Source of the DNA: Streptomyces sp. NBC_01016
GTDB taxonomy: Bacteria > Actinomycetota > Actinomycetes > Streptomycetales > Streptomycetaceae
DNA: 64,000 nt
Assembly (NCBI RefSeq): GCF_026341035.1
Contig: NZ_JAPEOQ010000001.1
Span: 2,294,001-2,358,000, forward strand
Direction: 5' to 3'
The position numbers and the translations under genes were made by a program. The notes under the pieces were generated by a model. That model was given only the letters and a program-made list of their open reading frames with translations, was not told the origin of the DNA and ran no database searches. This document shows, piece by piece, positions 28,649 to 36,520 of this stretch; the first letter of the stretch is position 1; each line of letters starts with the position of its first letter.

Positions 28649-30030
28649 CCGTGGAATCCACGCTGCCGGCCCCGGCGCCCGGCCAGGCGGGAGCGTCGCT
28701 CCCGCCGCTCGCACCCGGCGGTGCGCCGCTGCTCGGCCACGCCCCGCAGATGCTCCGTGACCCGCTGGCCTTCCTGACCCGGCTGCGGGACGGCGGCGAC
28801 GTGGTCCGGCTGCGGCTCGGCCCCAAGACGGTCTTCGCGGCCTGCGACCCCGTCCTGGTCGAGAAGCTCCTCAAGAGCCCGGACTTCATCGTCGGCGGCG
28901 CGTTGTGGGACGCCCTCGAGGTGCTCCTCGGCGAGGGCGTGGCGAGCAGCAACGGGCAGAAGCACCGGCGCCAGCGCCGTGCCATCCAGCCCGCGTTCCG
29001 GGCCGATCGGATCGCCGACTACGCCTCGTTGATGGCAGAGGAGGCGCAGGCCGCGGCCGACCGCTGGCAGGACGGGCAGACCGTCGACATCAACGCCGAG
29101 ATGTTCCGCCTGTCGGCCCGGATCACGGCCCGCGCCATGCTGCACATCGACGCGGAGGACGACCGCTCGGACCGCCTCGGCGAGACGATGGGCACGGTCT
29201 TCGTCGGCATGTACCGGCGGATGATCCTGTCCTTCGGACCGCTGTACCGGCTGCCCCTGCCGGCCAATCGGCGTTTCGAGCGCGCGATGGCCGAATTGCA
29301 CCGCATGGTCGACGAGATCATCGTCGAGCGAAGGGCTCAGGCGGCCGAGGGAATCGACACCGGAGACCTTCTCGCGGCATTGCTCGACGCGCACGACGAC
29401 GACGGTGAAGCGGTCACCGACCAAGAGATCCACGATCAGGTTTTGGCCCTCCTGTTGGCCGGCGGCGAGAATGTCTCCAAGACGCTGGCTTGGACGCTCG
29501 GACTCCTCGCCGAACACCCGGACCATGAAAGCCGGTTGTACGAAGAGGTTGAATCGGTGACGGGTGGCGTCAGGCAGGTGGCTTTCGGCGACCTCGGGAA
29601 ACTCGCATATATGCGGAATCTCCTTGCCGAGTCGATGCGCATTCGCCCCAGCGTGTGGATATTCACGCGCATATCGGCGGTCGATACGACGCTCGGTGGG
29701 TATCGCATTCCGGCCGGGACGGACATCGTCTACAGCCCGTACGCGATGCAGCACGACCCGCGCTCGTTCGACGACGTGAACGTCTTTGACCCCGACCGAT
29801 GGCTGCCGGAGCGCGTCACGGACGTCGCGAAGGTGGCACACCAGCCGTTCGGCACAGGCAACCGCAAGTGCCCCGGCGATCACTTCAGTATGGTCGGGCT
29901 CGGCCTCATCCTGGGCACCTTGGTGTCGCGGTGGCGATTCGAGACGGTCCCCGAGACGGAGTCGACGGCGAAGCTGGGCATCACCATCGGCCCCAAGAAC
30001 GGGAACCTGCGGGTGTGGGCCCGTGGCTGA
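28645..30030 (+). CDS. cyp170A1: Cytochrome P450 CYP170A1-like (albaflavenone synthase)
   Basis: 461 aa, the same length as S. coelicolor CYP170A1, which oxidises epi-isozizaene twice to albaflavenone. The haem ligand is C409 in FGTGNRKCPGDHF; the ExxR helix is in LLAESMRIRPSVWI. The ATG at 28645 overlaps the eizS stop (ATGA), so synthase and P450 are translationally coupled. Odd: the I-helix reads LAGGENVSKT, with Asn276 where most P450s have the oxygen-activating Thr, and the segment aligned to the DDxxD-type motif reported for the moonlighting terpene synthase activity reads DDDGE (251-255). Confidence 0.92.
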   Translation: MTVESTLPAPAPGQAGASLPPLAPGGAPLLGHAPQMLRDPLAFLTRLRDGGDVVRLRLGPKTVFAACDPVLVEKLLKSPDFIVGGALWDALEVLLGEGVASSNGQKHRRQRRAIQPAFRADRIADYASLMAEEAQAAADRWQDGQTVDINAEMFRLSARITARAMLHIDAEDDRSDRLGETMGTVFVGMYRRMILSFGPLYRLPLPANRRFERAMAELHRMVDEIIVERRAQAAEGIDTGDLLAALLDAHDDDGEAVTDQEIHDQVLALLLAGGENVSKTLAWTLGLLAEHPDHESRLYEEVESVTGGVRQVAFGDLGKLAYMRNLLAESMRIRPSVWIFTRISAVDTTLGGYRIPAGTDIVYSPYAMQHDPRSFDDVNVFDPDRWLPERVTDVAKVAHQPFGTGNRKCPGDHFSMVGLGLILGTLVSRWRFETVPETESTAKLGITIGPKNGNLRVWARG

Positions 30031-30047
30031 CCGCCGGTGACCGGAGC

Positions 30048-31010
30048 CTAGGAGGCGAGCTTCACCCGGAAGGTCCTTCGGAAGGCGTTGGGGGTCGTCC
30101 CCAACGCCTTCATGAACTGATGGCGCATCGCCGCCGCGTTGCCGAACCCGGCGCGCGCGGCGATCGCGTCCACCGTCTCGTCCGTGCCCTCCAGCAACTC
30201 CTGGGCGAACAGGACGCGTTGGCGCAGCAGCCAGCGGTACGGCGTCGTGCCGGTCTCCTGCTGGAAGCGTCGCGCGAACGTGCGCGGCGACATGTGCGCC
30301 CGCGCCGCCAGCTCCTCCACGGTCACCGGCTCTCCCAGATGCCGCTCCATCCACGCCAGCACCCCGCCCACGGTGTCGCAGCGCGTCGCCGGCAGCGGGC
30401 GCTCCACGTACTGGGCCTGGCCGCCGTCGCGGTGCGGCGGGACGACCATGCGGCGGGCGATCGTGTTGGCCACCTCGGAGCCGTGCTCCTTGCGGACGAT
30501 GTGGAGGCAGGCGTCGATGCCCGCGGCCGTCCCGGCGGAGGTGATGACCGGGCCCTCGTCGACGTACAGCACGTCGGGGTCGACGCGGGTGCGCGGGAAG
30601 CGGACGGCGAGCTCGCGCGCGTACCGCCAGTGGACCGCGCACCGGCGGCCGTCGAGCAGTCCGGCCTCGCCGAGGACGAACACCCCCGCGCAGAGGCTGA
30701 GCACGCGCGCGCCCCGGTCGACCGCCTGTCGCAGCGCGTCGAGCAGTTCCGGCGGGTACTGGCCGAACCGCCGCCCCTCCGAGGGGATCGTGATGAGGTC
30801 GGCCTCCGCGAGCCGTTCGAGGCCGTGCGGGGTGGAGACCGTCATGCCGGGCACGTGCGTGGTGAGTGAGGGCCCCTCGGTGGAGACGGCCGCGAAGTCG
30901 TACACGGGCAGCCCGGCGTCGCTCCGGTCGAGGCCGAACACCTCGCACACGACGCCGAGTTCAAAGGGATGCACGCCGTCCAGCAGCACGGCGGCCACGT
31001 TTTTCAGCAT
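30048..31010 (-). CDS. GlxA-type AraC-family regulator with DJ-1/PfpI domain (NrdS-like by position)
   Basis: 320 aa. N-terminal DJ-1/PfpI-like domain (residues 1-180; NVAAVLLDGVHPFELGVVCEV, SLCAGVFVLGEAGLLDG with the nucleophile-elbow Cys) and a C-terminal double HTH of the AraC family (TVEELAARAHMSPRTFARRF, DAIAARAGFGNAAAMRHQFM). The start ATG 31010 gives MLKNVAAV; the frame is open further upstream without an RBS. An AraC-like gene called nrdS is reported next to nrdAB in S. coelicolor; here a methyltransferase lies between, so that identity is inferred only. Converges with cyp170A1, gap 17 bp. Confidence 0.82.
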   Translation of the reverse strand: MLKNVAAVLLDGVHPFELGVVCEVFGLDRSDAGLPVYDFAAVSTEGPSLTTHVPGMTVSTPHGLERLAEADLITIPSEGRRFGQYPPELLDALRQAVDRGARVLSLCAGVFVLGEAGLLDGRRCAVHWRYARELAVRFPRTRVDPDVLYVDEGPVITSAGTAAGIDACLHIVRKEHGSEVANTIARRMVVPPHRDGGQAQYVERPLPATRCDTVGGVLAWMERHLGEPVTVEELAARAHMSPRTFARRFQQETGTTPYRWLLRQRVLFAQELLEGTDETVDAIAARAGFGNAAAMRHQFMKALGTTPNAFRRTFRVKLAS

Positions 31011-31104
31011 GTCTGCCAGTGTGCCGCAGACGTGGCAGTAATTCGAGGGTTGCTGACGGTCCTGCCACTGCCGCGCGGTCGCCGCCGGGCGGAGAGTAGA
31101 GGAC

Positions 31105-31269
31105 ATGAACACAGCGATGAACTACTTCGCAGTCCTCTTCGTCTTCCTCCTCCTGGCCGCCCCGTCCCTGTACGGCATGGCCCACGACCGCCGCATCGAC
31201 CGTCAACTCCGTGCCGCCGCCGCACGGAACGCAGGCGAGCGCCACTCCCGCTACGAGCGTGCGGCCTGA
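31105..31269 (+). CDS. Small single-pass membrane protein, 54 aa
   Basis: ATG 31105 with GAGG seven bases upstream. The product MNTAMNYFAVLFVFLLLAAP has one hydrophobic helix followed by a basic, Arg-rich tail (HDRRIDRQLRAAAARNAGERHSRYERAA), consistent with N-out/C-in anchoring. It is divergent from the GlxA-type regulator, and its 3' end overlaps the methyltransferase gene by 19 bp tail to tail. Function unknown. Confidence 0.68.
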   Translation: MNTAMNYFAVLFVFLLLAAPSLYGMAHDRRIDRQLRAAAARNAGERHSRYERAA

Positions 31270-32081
31270 CCCGGCCGCCGCCCGAAGGCCAGCAGGTGCG
31301 AGCTCGCGACGAGCAGCTCAGGATGCTCCTCGGCCATCCGGGCCGCCGCCAGCGCCGACGTGAACAGGTCGGATTCCCTCTGTACTTGGCGGCCCGTGGC
31401 GGTCTCCGCAGCCTTCAGGAGAGCGTCACCGGGCCCCTCCACCCCGTACAGCCGGGTGCCGATGACCCCGGCGTCCCGCACCTCCGCCGCCAGGTCCTCG
31501 GCGCGATGGAAATAGGCGAACGTGAACTCCCGCCCCTCGTTCCTTCCGGTCGCCAGGACCCGCCCCGACCGCTCCTCCCGCCCGTCGAGATGCAGCCGCC
31601 CGTGCGCGGCGTGGTCGAACAGCGCCGCGTACCGCTGGATCCCGGCGGCCACGACAAGCCCGCCAGGGCGCACGACCCGCAGCGCCTCGACCAACACCCG
31701 CTCCCTGTCGGCCCGTTCGGTCAGGTGGTACAGCGGCCCGAGCAGCAGCACCACGTCGTACGAAGAGTCCGGCGCGCTCAGGTCGCGGGCGTCGCCCAGC
31801 TCGACCGTGCACCCGGCGTCCGCCGCCTCCCGTACGTGCCGTTCCACGGGGTCGACGAGATGGACGCGGTACCCGTCCTCGACCAGCCAGCGCGCGTGCA
31901 CGCCCGGGCCGCCGCCCACGTCGAGCACGGAAGCCGGGGCGGCGGGCAGATGGCGTCTCAACAGCTCTTGTGTACGTACGAGTTCGAGCACGCCGGCGCC
32001 GGAGGCGCCGAGCCGTGCGTGCTCGTCGAAGTGGGTGGAGTAGTAGGTGAGGACCTCGTCTGCGACCTGGGGTGCTGTCAT
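31251..32081 (-). CDS. Class I SAM-dependent methyltransferase
   Basis: 276 aa. SAM-binding motif I is SVLDVGGGPGVHARWLVE, followed by the acidic loop residue (VHLVDPV), motif II VELGDARDLSAP and YDVVLLLGPLYHLTE; this group resembles small-molecule (UbiE-like) methyltransferases. The substrate is not predictable. It lies downstream of nrdB on the same strand with a 113-bp gap and converges on a tiny membrane-protein gene. No RBS stands out near the ATG. Confidence 0.85.
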   Translation of the reverse strand: MTAPQVADEVLTYYSTHFDEHARLGASGAGVLELVRTQELLRRHLPAAPASVLDVGGGPGVHARWLVEDGYRVHLVDPVERHVREAADAGCTVELGDARDLSAPDSSYDVVLLLGPLYHLTERADRERVLVEALRVVRPGGLVVAAGIQRYAALFDHAAHGRLHLDGREERSGRVLATGRNEGREFTFAYFHRAEDLAAEVRDAGVIGTRLYGVEGPGDALLKAAETATGRQVQRESDLFTSALAAARMAEEHPELLVASSHLLAFGRRPGQAARS

Positions 32082-32194
32082 GCCCCGAAAGTCTGACGAA
32101 GGGGCGGTGCGCGGCGCATCTCAATTAGTGCCGCCCACCGCCCCGTTGGAGCCGAACCCGTCAGGGGGCCTGCCCCGTCATACGGGTGGACCCG

Positions 32195-33241
32195 TCAGAA
32201 GTCCTCGTCGAAGCCGACCGAGCCCTCGACCGCGACCTGGTACGCCGAAGGGCGCCGCTCGAAGAAGTTGGTCAGTTCCTGGACGCCCTGGAGCTCCATG
32301 AACGAGAACGGGTTCTCCGAGCCGTAGATCGGCGCGAAGCCGAGGCGCTGCAGGCGCTGGTCGGCGACGCACTCCAGGTACTGCCGCATCGAGTCGGTGT
32401 TCATGCCCGGCAGACCCTCGCCGCACAGGTCACGGCTGAACTGCAGCTCGGCCTCGACGGCTTCCTTGAGCATGTCGGTGACCTGCTGCTGCAACTCGTC
32501 GTCGAAGAGCTCCGGCTCCTCCTTGCGGACCGTGTCCACCACGTCGAAGGCGAAGCTCATGTGCATCGTCTCGTCGCGGAAGACCCAGTTGGTGCCGGTG
32601 GCGAGGCCGTGCAGCAGGCCGCGCGAGCGGAACCAGTAGACGTAGGCGAAGGCGCCGTAGAAGAAGAGGCCCTCGATGCACGCCGCGAAGCAGATCAGGT
32701 TGAGGAGGAAGCGGCGGCGGTCCGACTTGGTCGCCAGACGGTCGAGGCCCTCGACGGAATCCATCCAACGGAAACAGAACTCGGCCTTCTCGCGGATGGA
32801 GGGGATGTTCTCCACCGCCGCGAACGCCTCGACCCGGTCGTCCGGGTCGGGCAGATAGGTGTCGAGCAGCGTCAGATAGAACTGGACGTGCACGGCCTCC
32901 TCGAAGAGCTGACGGCTCAAGTACAGCCGCGCCTCTGGGGAGTTGATGTGCTTGTAGAGCGTGAGGACCAGGTTGTTCGCGACGATCGAGTCGCCCGTCG
33001 CGAAGAATGCGACCAGTCGGGCGATCATGTGCTGCTCACCCGGTGACAGCTTCGCGAGGTCGGCGACGTCCGAGTGGAGGTCGACCTCCTCCACCGTCCA
33101 CGTGTTCTTGATGGCGTCGCGGTAGCGCTCGTAGAAGTCCGGATAGCGCATCGGCCGGAGCGTCAGCTCGAAGCCGGGGTCGAGCAGGTTCTTCTCGCCG
33201 GTCGTCGTCGTGTGCTTGTCGGCGGCGGTGGTCACTGGCAT
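32195..33241 (-). CDS. nrdB: Ribonucleotide reductase class Ia beta subunit NrdB
   Basis: 348 aa. Holds the di-iron/tyrosyl radical cofactor for the alpha subunit. Ligands fall at the E. coli positions: E115 and H118 in FEEAVHVQFY with the radical Tyr122, and the later pair in FRDETMHMSF. The C terminus ends in an acidic peptide (VGFDEDF) that docks on NrdA. The ATG overlaps the end of nrdA by 10 bp, so the pair is one operon under the B12 riboswitch. Confidence 0.96.
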   Translation of the reverse strand: MPVTTAADKHTTTTGEKNLLDPGFELTLRPMRYPDFYERYRDAIKNTWTVEEVDLHSDVADLAKLSPGEQHMIARLVAFFATGDSIVANNLVLTLYKHINSPEARLYLSRQLFEEAVHVQFYLTLLDTYLPDPDDRVEAFAAVENIPSIREKAEFCFRWMDSVEGLDRLATKSDRRRFLLNLICFAACIEGLFFYGAFAYVYWFRSRGLLHGLATGTNWVFRDETMHMSFAFDVVDTVRKEEPELFDDELQQQVTDMLKEAVEAELQFSRDLCGEGLPGMNTDSMRQYLECVADQRLQRLGFAPIYGSENPFSFMELQGVQELTNFFERRPSAYQVAVEGSVGFDEDF

Positions 33242-35583
33242 GCCTCGCAGGACTCGGGGTTTTCAAGGGAGCAGGCGACGGCCTCGGGGTCGGGCGTCGC
33301 GGTCTGTGCGGGGACGGTGCTGTTGCCCGCCGCCCGCGCGATGCGCGTCGCCGGGCGCGAGCGCAGGTAGTACGTCGTCTTCAGGCCCGACTTCCAGGCG
33401 TACGCGTACATCGAGGAGAGCTTGCCGATGGTCGGCGTCTCCATGAAGAGGTTCAGGGACTGGGCCTGGTCGAGGAACGGGGTCCGCGCCGCCGCCATGT
33501 CGATGAGGCCGCGCTGCGGGATCTCCCACGCCGTGCGGTAGAGGGCGCGGATCTCCTCCGGGACCCAGGTGAAGCCCTGCACCGAGCCGCTGGACTCGCG
33601 CAGCGCCTCGCGGGTCTTGGCGTCCCAGACGCCGAGCGCCTTCAGCTCGTCGATGAGGTACGAGTTGATCTGGAGGAACTCGCCCGACAGGGTCTCCCGC
33701 TTGAAGAGGTTGGAGACCTGCGGCTCGATGCACTCGTAGACGCCGGCGATCGAGGCGATGGTGGCCGTGGGCGCGATGGCGAGGAGGAGGGAGTTGCGCA
33801 TGCCGACCGACGCGATGCGTTCCCGCAGCGCCGCCCAGCGCTCCGGCCACGTCAGCTCCACGCCGTAGTGGTCGGGGTGCAGCACGCCGCGCGCCGTACG
33901 GGTCTTCTCCCAGGCGGGAAGGGGACCGTTGCGCTCGGCCAGGTCGGCCGACGCCTCGTACGCCGCGAGCATGATGCGCTCGGAGATGCGGGTGGACAGG
34001 GCGCGGGCCTCCGCCGAGTCGAACGGCAGGCGCAGCTTGAAGAAGACGTCCTGGAGGCCCATCGCGCCCAGGCCGACCGGGCGCCAGCGGGAGTTGGAGC
34101 GGCCCGCCTGGTCGGTCGGGTAGAAGTTGATGTCGACGACGCGGTCGAGGAAGGTGACGGCCGTGCGGACCGTCTCGTCGAGCCGCTCCCAGTCGATGCC
34201 ACCGTCCACGACGAAGGACCCGAGGTTCACCGACCCCAGGTTGCAGACGGCCGTCTCCCCGTCGTCCGTCACCTCCAGGATCTCCGTGCAGAGATTCGAG
34301 GAGTGGACCGTGTGGCCGGGCTCCGCCGTCTGGTTGGCGGTGCGGTTGGCGGCGTCCTTGAAGGTCAGCCAGCCGTTGCCGGTCTGCGCGAGGGTGCGCA
34401 TCATGCGGCCGTACAGATCGCGGGCGGGGATGGTCCGCTGGGCCTTCCCCTCGGCCTCGGCCTTGCGGTACGCGGCGTCGAACTCCTCGCCCCACAGGTC
34501 GACGAGCTCGGGCACGTCGGCCGGGGAGAACAGCGACCACGGCTGGTCCGTGTTCACCCGGCGCATGAACTCGTCCGGGATCCAGTGCGCGAGGTTCAGG
34601 TTGTGGGTGCGGCGCGCGTCCTCACCGGTGTTGTCGCGCAGCTCGAGGAACTCCTCGATGTCGGAGTGCCAGGTCTCCAGGTAGACCGCGGCGGCGCCCT
34701 TGCGGCGGCCTCCCTGGTTCACGGCGGCGACCGAGGCGTCCAGCGTCTTCAGGAACGGGACGATGCCGTTGGAGTGCCCGTTCGTGCCGCGGATCAGCGA
34801 ACCGCGGCTGCGGATGCGGGAGTACGAGAGGCCGATGCCACCCGCGTGCTTCGAGAGGCGGGCGACCTGGTGGTAGCGGTCGTAGATCGAGTCGAGCTCG
34901 TCGAGCGGGGAGTCGAGCAGGTAGCAGCTCGACATCTGGGGGTGGCGGGTGCCGGAGTTGAAGAGCGTGGGGGAGGAGGGCAGGTAGTCGAGGCGGCTCA
35001 TCAGGCCGTACAGGGCGGCCACTTCGTCCAGCGCGCGGACGCTGTCGTCCTCGGCGAGTCCGCAGGCCACGCGCAGCATGAAGTGCTGCGGGGTCTCGAT
35101 GACGTGCCGGGTGATCGGGTGCCGCAGCAGGTAGCGGCTGTGCAGCGTGCGCAGGCCGAAGTAGCCGAAGCGGTCGTCGCCCGCGACGTCGATCAGCGCG
35201 TCGAGGCGCGCCGCGTGCACCCGTACGAACTCGGCCGTGCGGTCCGCGATCAGGCCCTCGCGGTGGCCGACCTCGACCGACCCGGTGAAGGACGTGACGC
35301 CCTGCGAGGCGGCCTCCGCGGCGATGGAGCGGGTGAGCAGTCGGGCGGCGAGCCGGGAGTAGGCGGGGTCCTCGGAGATCAGACCGGCCGCGGCCTCGGT
35401 GGCGAGATCGCGCAGCTCGGCCTCATCGGCCCGCGCCGAACGGCCGCGCAGCGCGGCGGCCGCGATCCGGCCGGGGTCGGCGTCGGGGAGGTCGGCGGTC
35501 AGCTCGGTCAGGGTGCGCAGCAGTGCGGCACCCGGGCCGTCCTGGGGGGTGGCTGAGACCGGTTCGGCGGGCGCGATGGTCAC
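33232..35583 (-). CDS. nrdA: Ribonucleotide reductase class Ia alpha subunit NrdA
   Basis: 783 aa from GTG 35583. Reduces ribonucleoside diphosphates. The active-site cysteines are in MSSCYLLDS and AVCNLGSVN, the radical Cys with Asn/Glu partners in SSNLCTEILE, and the C-terminal swinging-arm cysteines in SLENPESCEACQ. The region before residue 100 replaces a typical ATP-cone with an unrecognised sequence. The frame is open upstream to 35664, but the riboswitch occupies that DNA and the GTG is the first plausible start. Transcription should require low adenosylcobalamin and no NrdR repression. Confidence 0.95.
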   Translation of the reverse strand: MTIAPAEPVSATPQDGPGAALLRTLTELTADLPDADPGRIAAAALRGRSARADEAELRDLATEAAAGLISEDPAYSRLAARLLTRSIAAEAASQGVTSFTGSVEVGHREGLIADRTAEFVRVHAARLDALIDVAGDDRFGYFGLRTLHSRYLLRHPITRHVIETPQHFMLRVACGLAEDDSVRALDEVAALYGLMSRLDYLPSSPTLFNSGTRHPQMSSCYLLDSPLDELDSIYDRYHQVARLSKHAGGIGLSYSRIRSRGSLIRGTNGHSNGIVPFLKTLDASVAAVNQGGRRKGAAAVYLETWHSDIEEFLELRDNTGEDARRTHNLNLAHWIPDEFMRRVNTDQPWSLFSPADVPELVDLWGEEFDAAYRKAEAEGKAQRTIPARDLYGRMMRTLAQTGNGWLTFKDAANRTANQTAEPGHTVHSSNLCTEILEVTDDGETAVCNLGSVNLGSFVVDGGIDWERLDETVRTAVTFLDRVVDINFYPTDQAGRSNSRWRPVGLGAMGLQDVFFKLRLPFDSAEARALSTRISERIMLAAYEASADLAERNGPLPAWEKTRTARGVLHPDHYGVELTWPERWAALRERIASVGMRNSLLLAIAPTATIASIAGVYECIEPQVSNLFKRETLSGEFLQINSYLIDELKALGVWDAKTREALRESSGSVQGFTWVPEEIRALYRTAWEIPQRGLIDMAAARTPFLDQAQSLNLFMETPTIGKLSSMYAYAWKSGLKTTYYLRSRPATRIARAAGNSTVPAQTATPDPEAVACSLENPESCEACQ

Positions 35584-35699
35584 GTGGAGGCTCTCCCTCG
35601 CTCGGCTCGAGGCCTGCGGGGAGGAGGTGGCAGCGCGGGCGCGCGAAGGCGGGCCCTCGTCCACCGGCCCCTTCCGCGAGGCCCGGACGTCGTCGACGC

Positions 35700-35830
35700 C
35701 CGGGCCGGTCGGCTCGGGCGTACCGTCGACAGGTCATCGGACTCACGCGGGCGTTTTTGTACGCCTACGTACACCGTTGCGGGACAGTTCCGGATTCGCA
35801 CCGGATTCCCCTGTGGTGACAGCGAGAGCG
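35700..35830 (-). ncRNA. Cobalamin (B12) riboswitch upstream of nrdAB
   Basis: Read on the minus strand the leader contains GGAATCCGGTGCGAATCC ... CTGTCCCGCAACGG (35774-35809), the conserved core of the cobalamin aptamer, and the B12 box GAGTCCGATGACCTGTC (within 35726-35746). It lies 120-250 nt before nrdA. Class Ia RNR of Streptomyces is known to be shut off by a B12 riboswitch when B12-dependent class II enzyme can work. Outer boundaries are approximate; the expression platform lies between 35584 and 35700. Confidence 0.93.
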
Positions 35831-35877
35831 AGCATACATGTTGTGTTGGGCTTTCGCTTCAGCCCCATATGTTGTGT
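35831..35877 (-). promoter_or_regulatory. Tandem NrdR boxes over the nrdAB promoter
   Basis: On the minus strand ACACAACATATGGGGC (35862-35877) and ACACAACATGTATGCT (35831-35846), 31 bp apart (three helical turns), the spacing of paired NrdR boxes. TATGCT inside the second box is a candidate -10. Both the box pair and the riboswitch act on the same transcript. Confidence 0.85.
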
Positions 35878-35904
35878 CGGCGTTGCGCCAGGGTGCCCGT
35901 GCCT

Positions 35905-36417
35905 TCAGCCCGCCGAAGCCCCTGCCGACAGCCTCAACTCGTACGCCCGCAGCATCACTTCCGGGATCGGGGCCCAGTCGCGGTCCGGGATCCGGGTGAA
36001 GCCGAGGCGCTCGTAGAGGCGGTGCGAGGCGGTCGCGAGCGGCTGGGTGCACAGCACCACCGCCGACTTGCCGGCGGCGCGGGCCCGGTCGATCACGGCC
36101 CGTACGAGCGCCTCGCCGACGCCCTTCCCGCGCGCCTCGACGGCGACGGCCAGCATCCGGAACTCGGCCTCCGACGGGCGCGCCAGCTCCGCGTACGGGT
36201 GGTCGTGCGAGGAGACGTAGGTGACGCTGCCGAGGACCCGGCCGTCCGGGTCCTCGGCGACGAGCACCTCGGCCTGCCGGGCGCGTTTCTCGACGTCGCG
36301 CAGTTCGGCGGCGTACCAGTCGTCCTCGCCGAACGCGAGGAGGCCACTGCCCAGGTAGGCGCGGGCACTCAACTCGCCGAGGGCGGCGTACTCATCGGGG
36401 CGCACAGTTCTGATCAC
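35905..36417 (-). CDS. GNAT-family N-acetyltransferase
   Basis: 170 aa from GTG 36417. The acetyl-CoA loop is VEARGKGVGEALV (Q/RxxGxG/A) and ASHRLYERLGFTRIPD is the usual C-terminal motif. Substrate unknown. A longer frame would start at 36513, but it covers a terminator and uses poor codons; TAACCA lies seven bases before the GTG, so a leaderless mRNA is plausible. It ends only 28 bp before the outer NrdR box and shares its strand with nrdAB. Confidence 0.83.
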   Translation of the reverse strand: MIRTVRPDEYAALGELSARAYLGSGLLAFGEDDWYAAELRDVEKRARQAEVLVAEDPDGRVLGSVTYVSSHDHPYAELARPSEAEFRMLAVAVEARGKGVGEALVRAVIDRARAAGKSAVVLCTQPLATASHRLYERLGFTRIPDRDWAPIPEVMLRAYELRLSAGASAG

Positions 36418-36469
36418 GACGCCATGGTTACGCGACCGTATGCCGTGGTCGCAACGCTTTCCGGAAAAT

Positions 36470-36503
36470 GTGTCGGGCCCCTCCGTGTGGAGGGGCCCGA
36501 CAC
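36470..36503 (-). terminator. Terminator after the monocarboxylate symporter gene
   Basis: Perfect 15-bp stem GTGTCGGGCCCCTCC / GGAGGGGCCCGACAC, loop GTGT, then TTTTCC on the minus strand, 18 bp after the symporter stop. Confidence 0.88.
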
Positions 36504-36520
36504 GTCCGTGCAAGCGGTGC

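Noticed and set aside
36418..36513. N-terminal extension of the GNAT gene
   Set aside because: It runs through the symporter terminator hairpin at 36470-36503.
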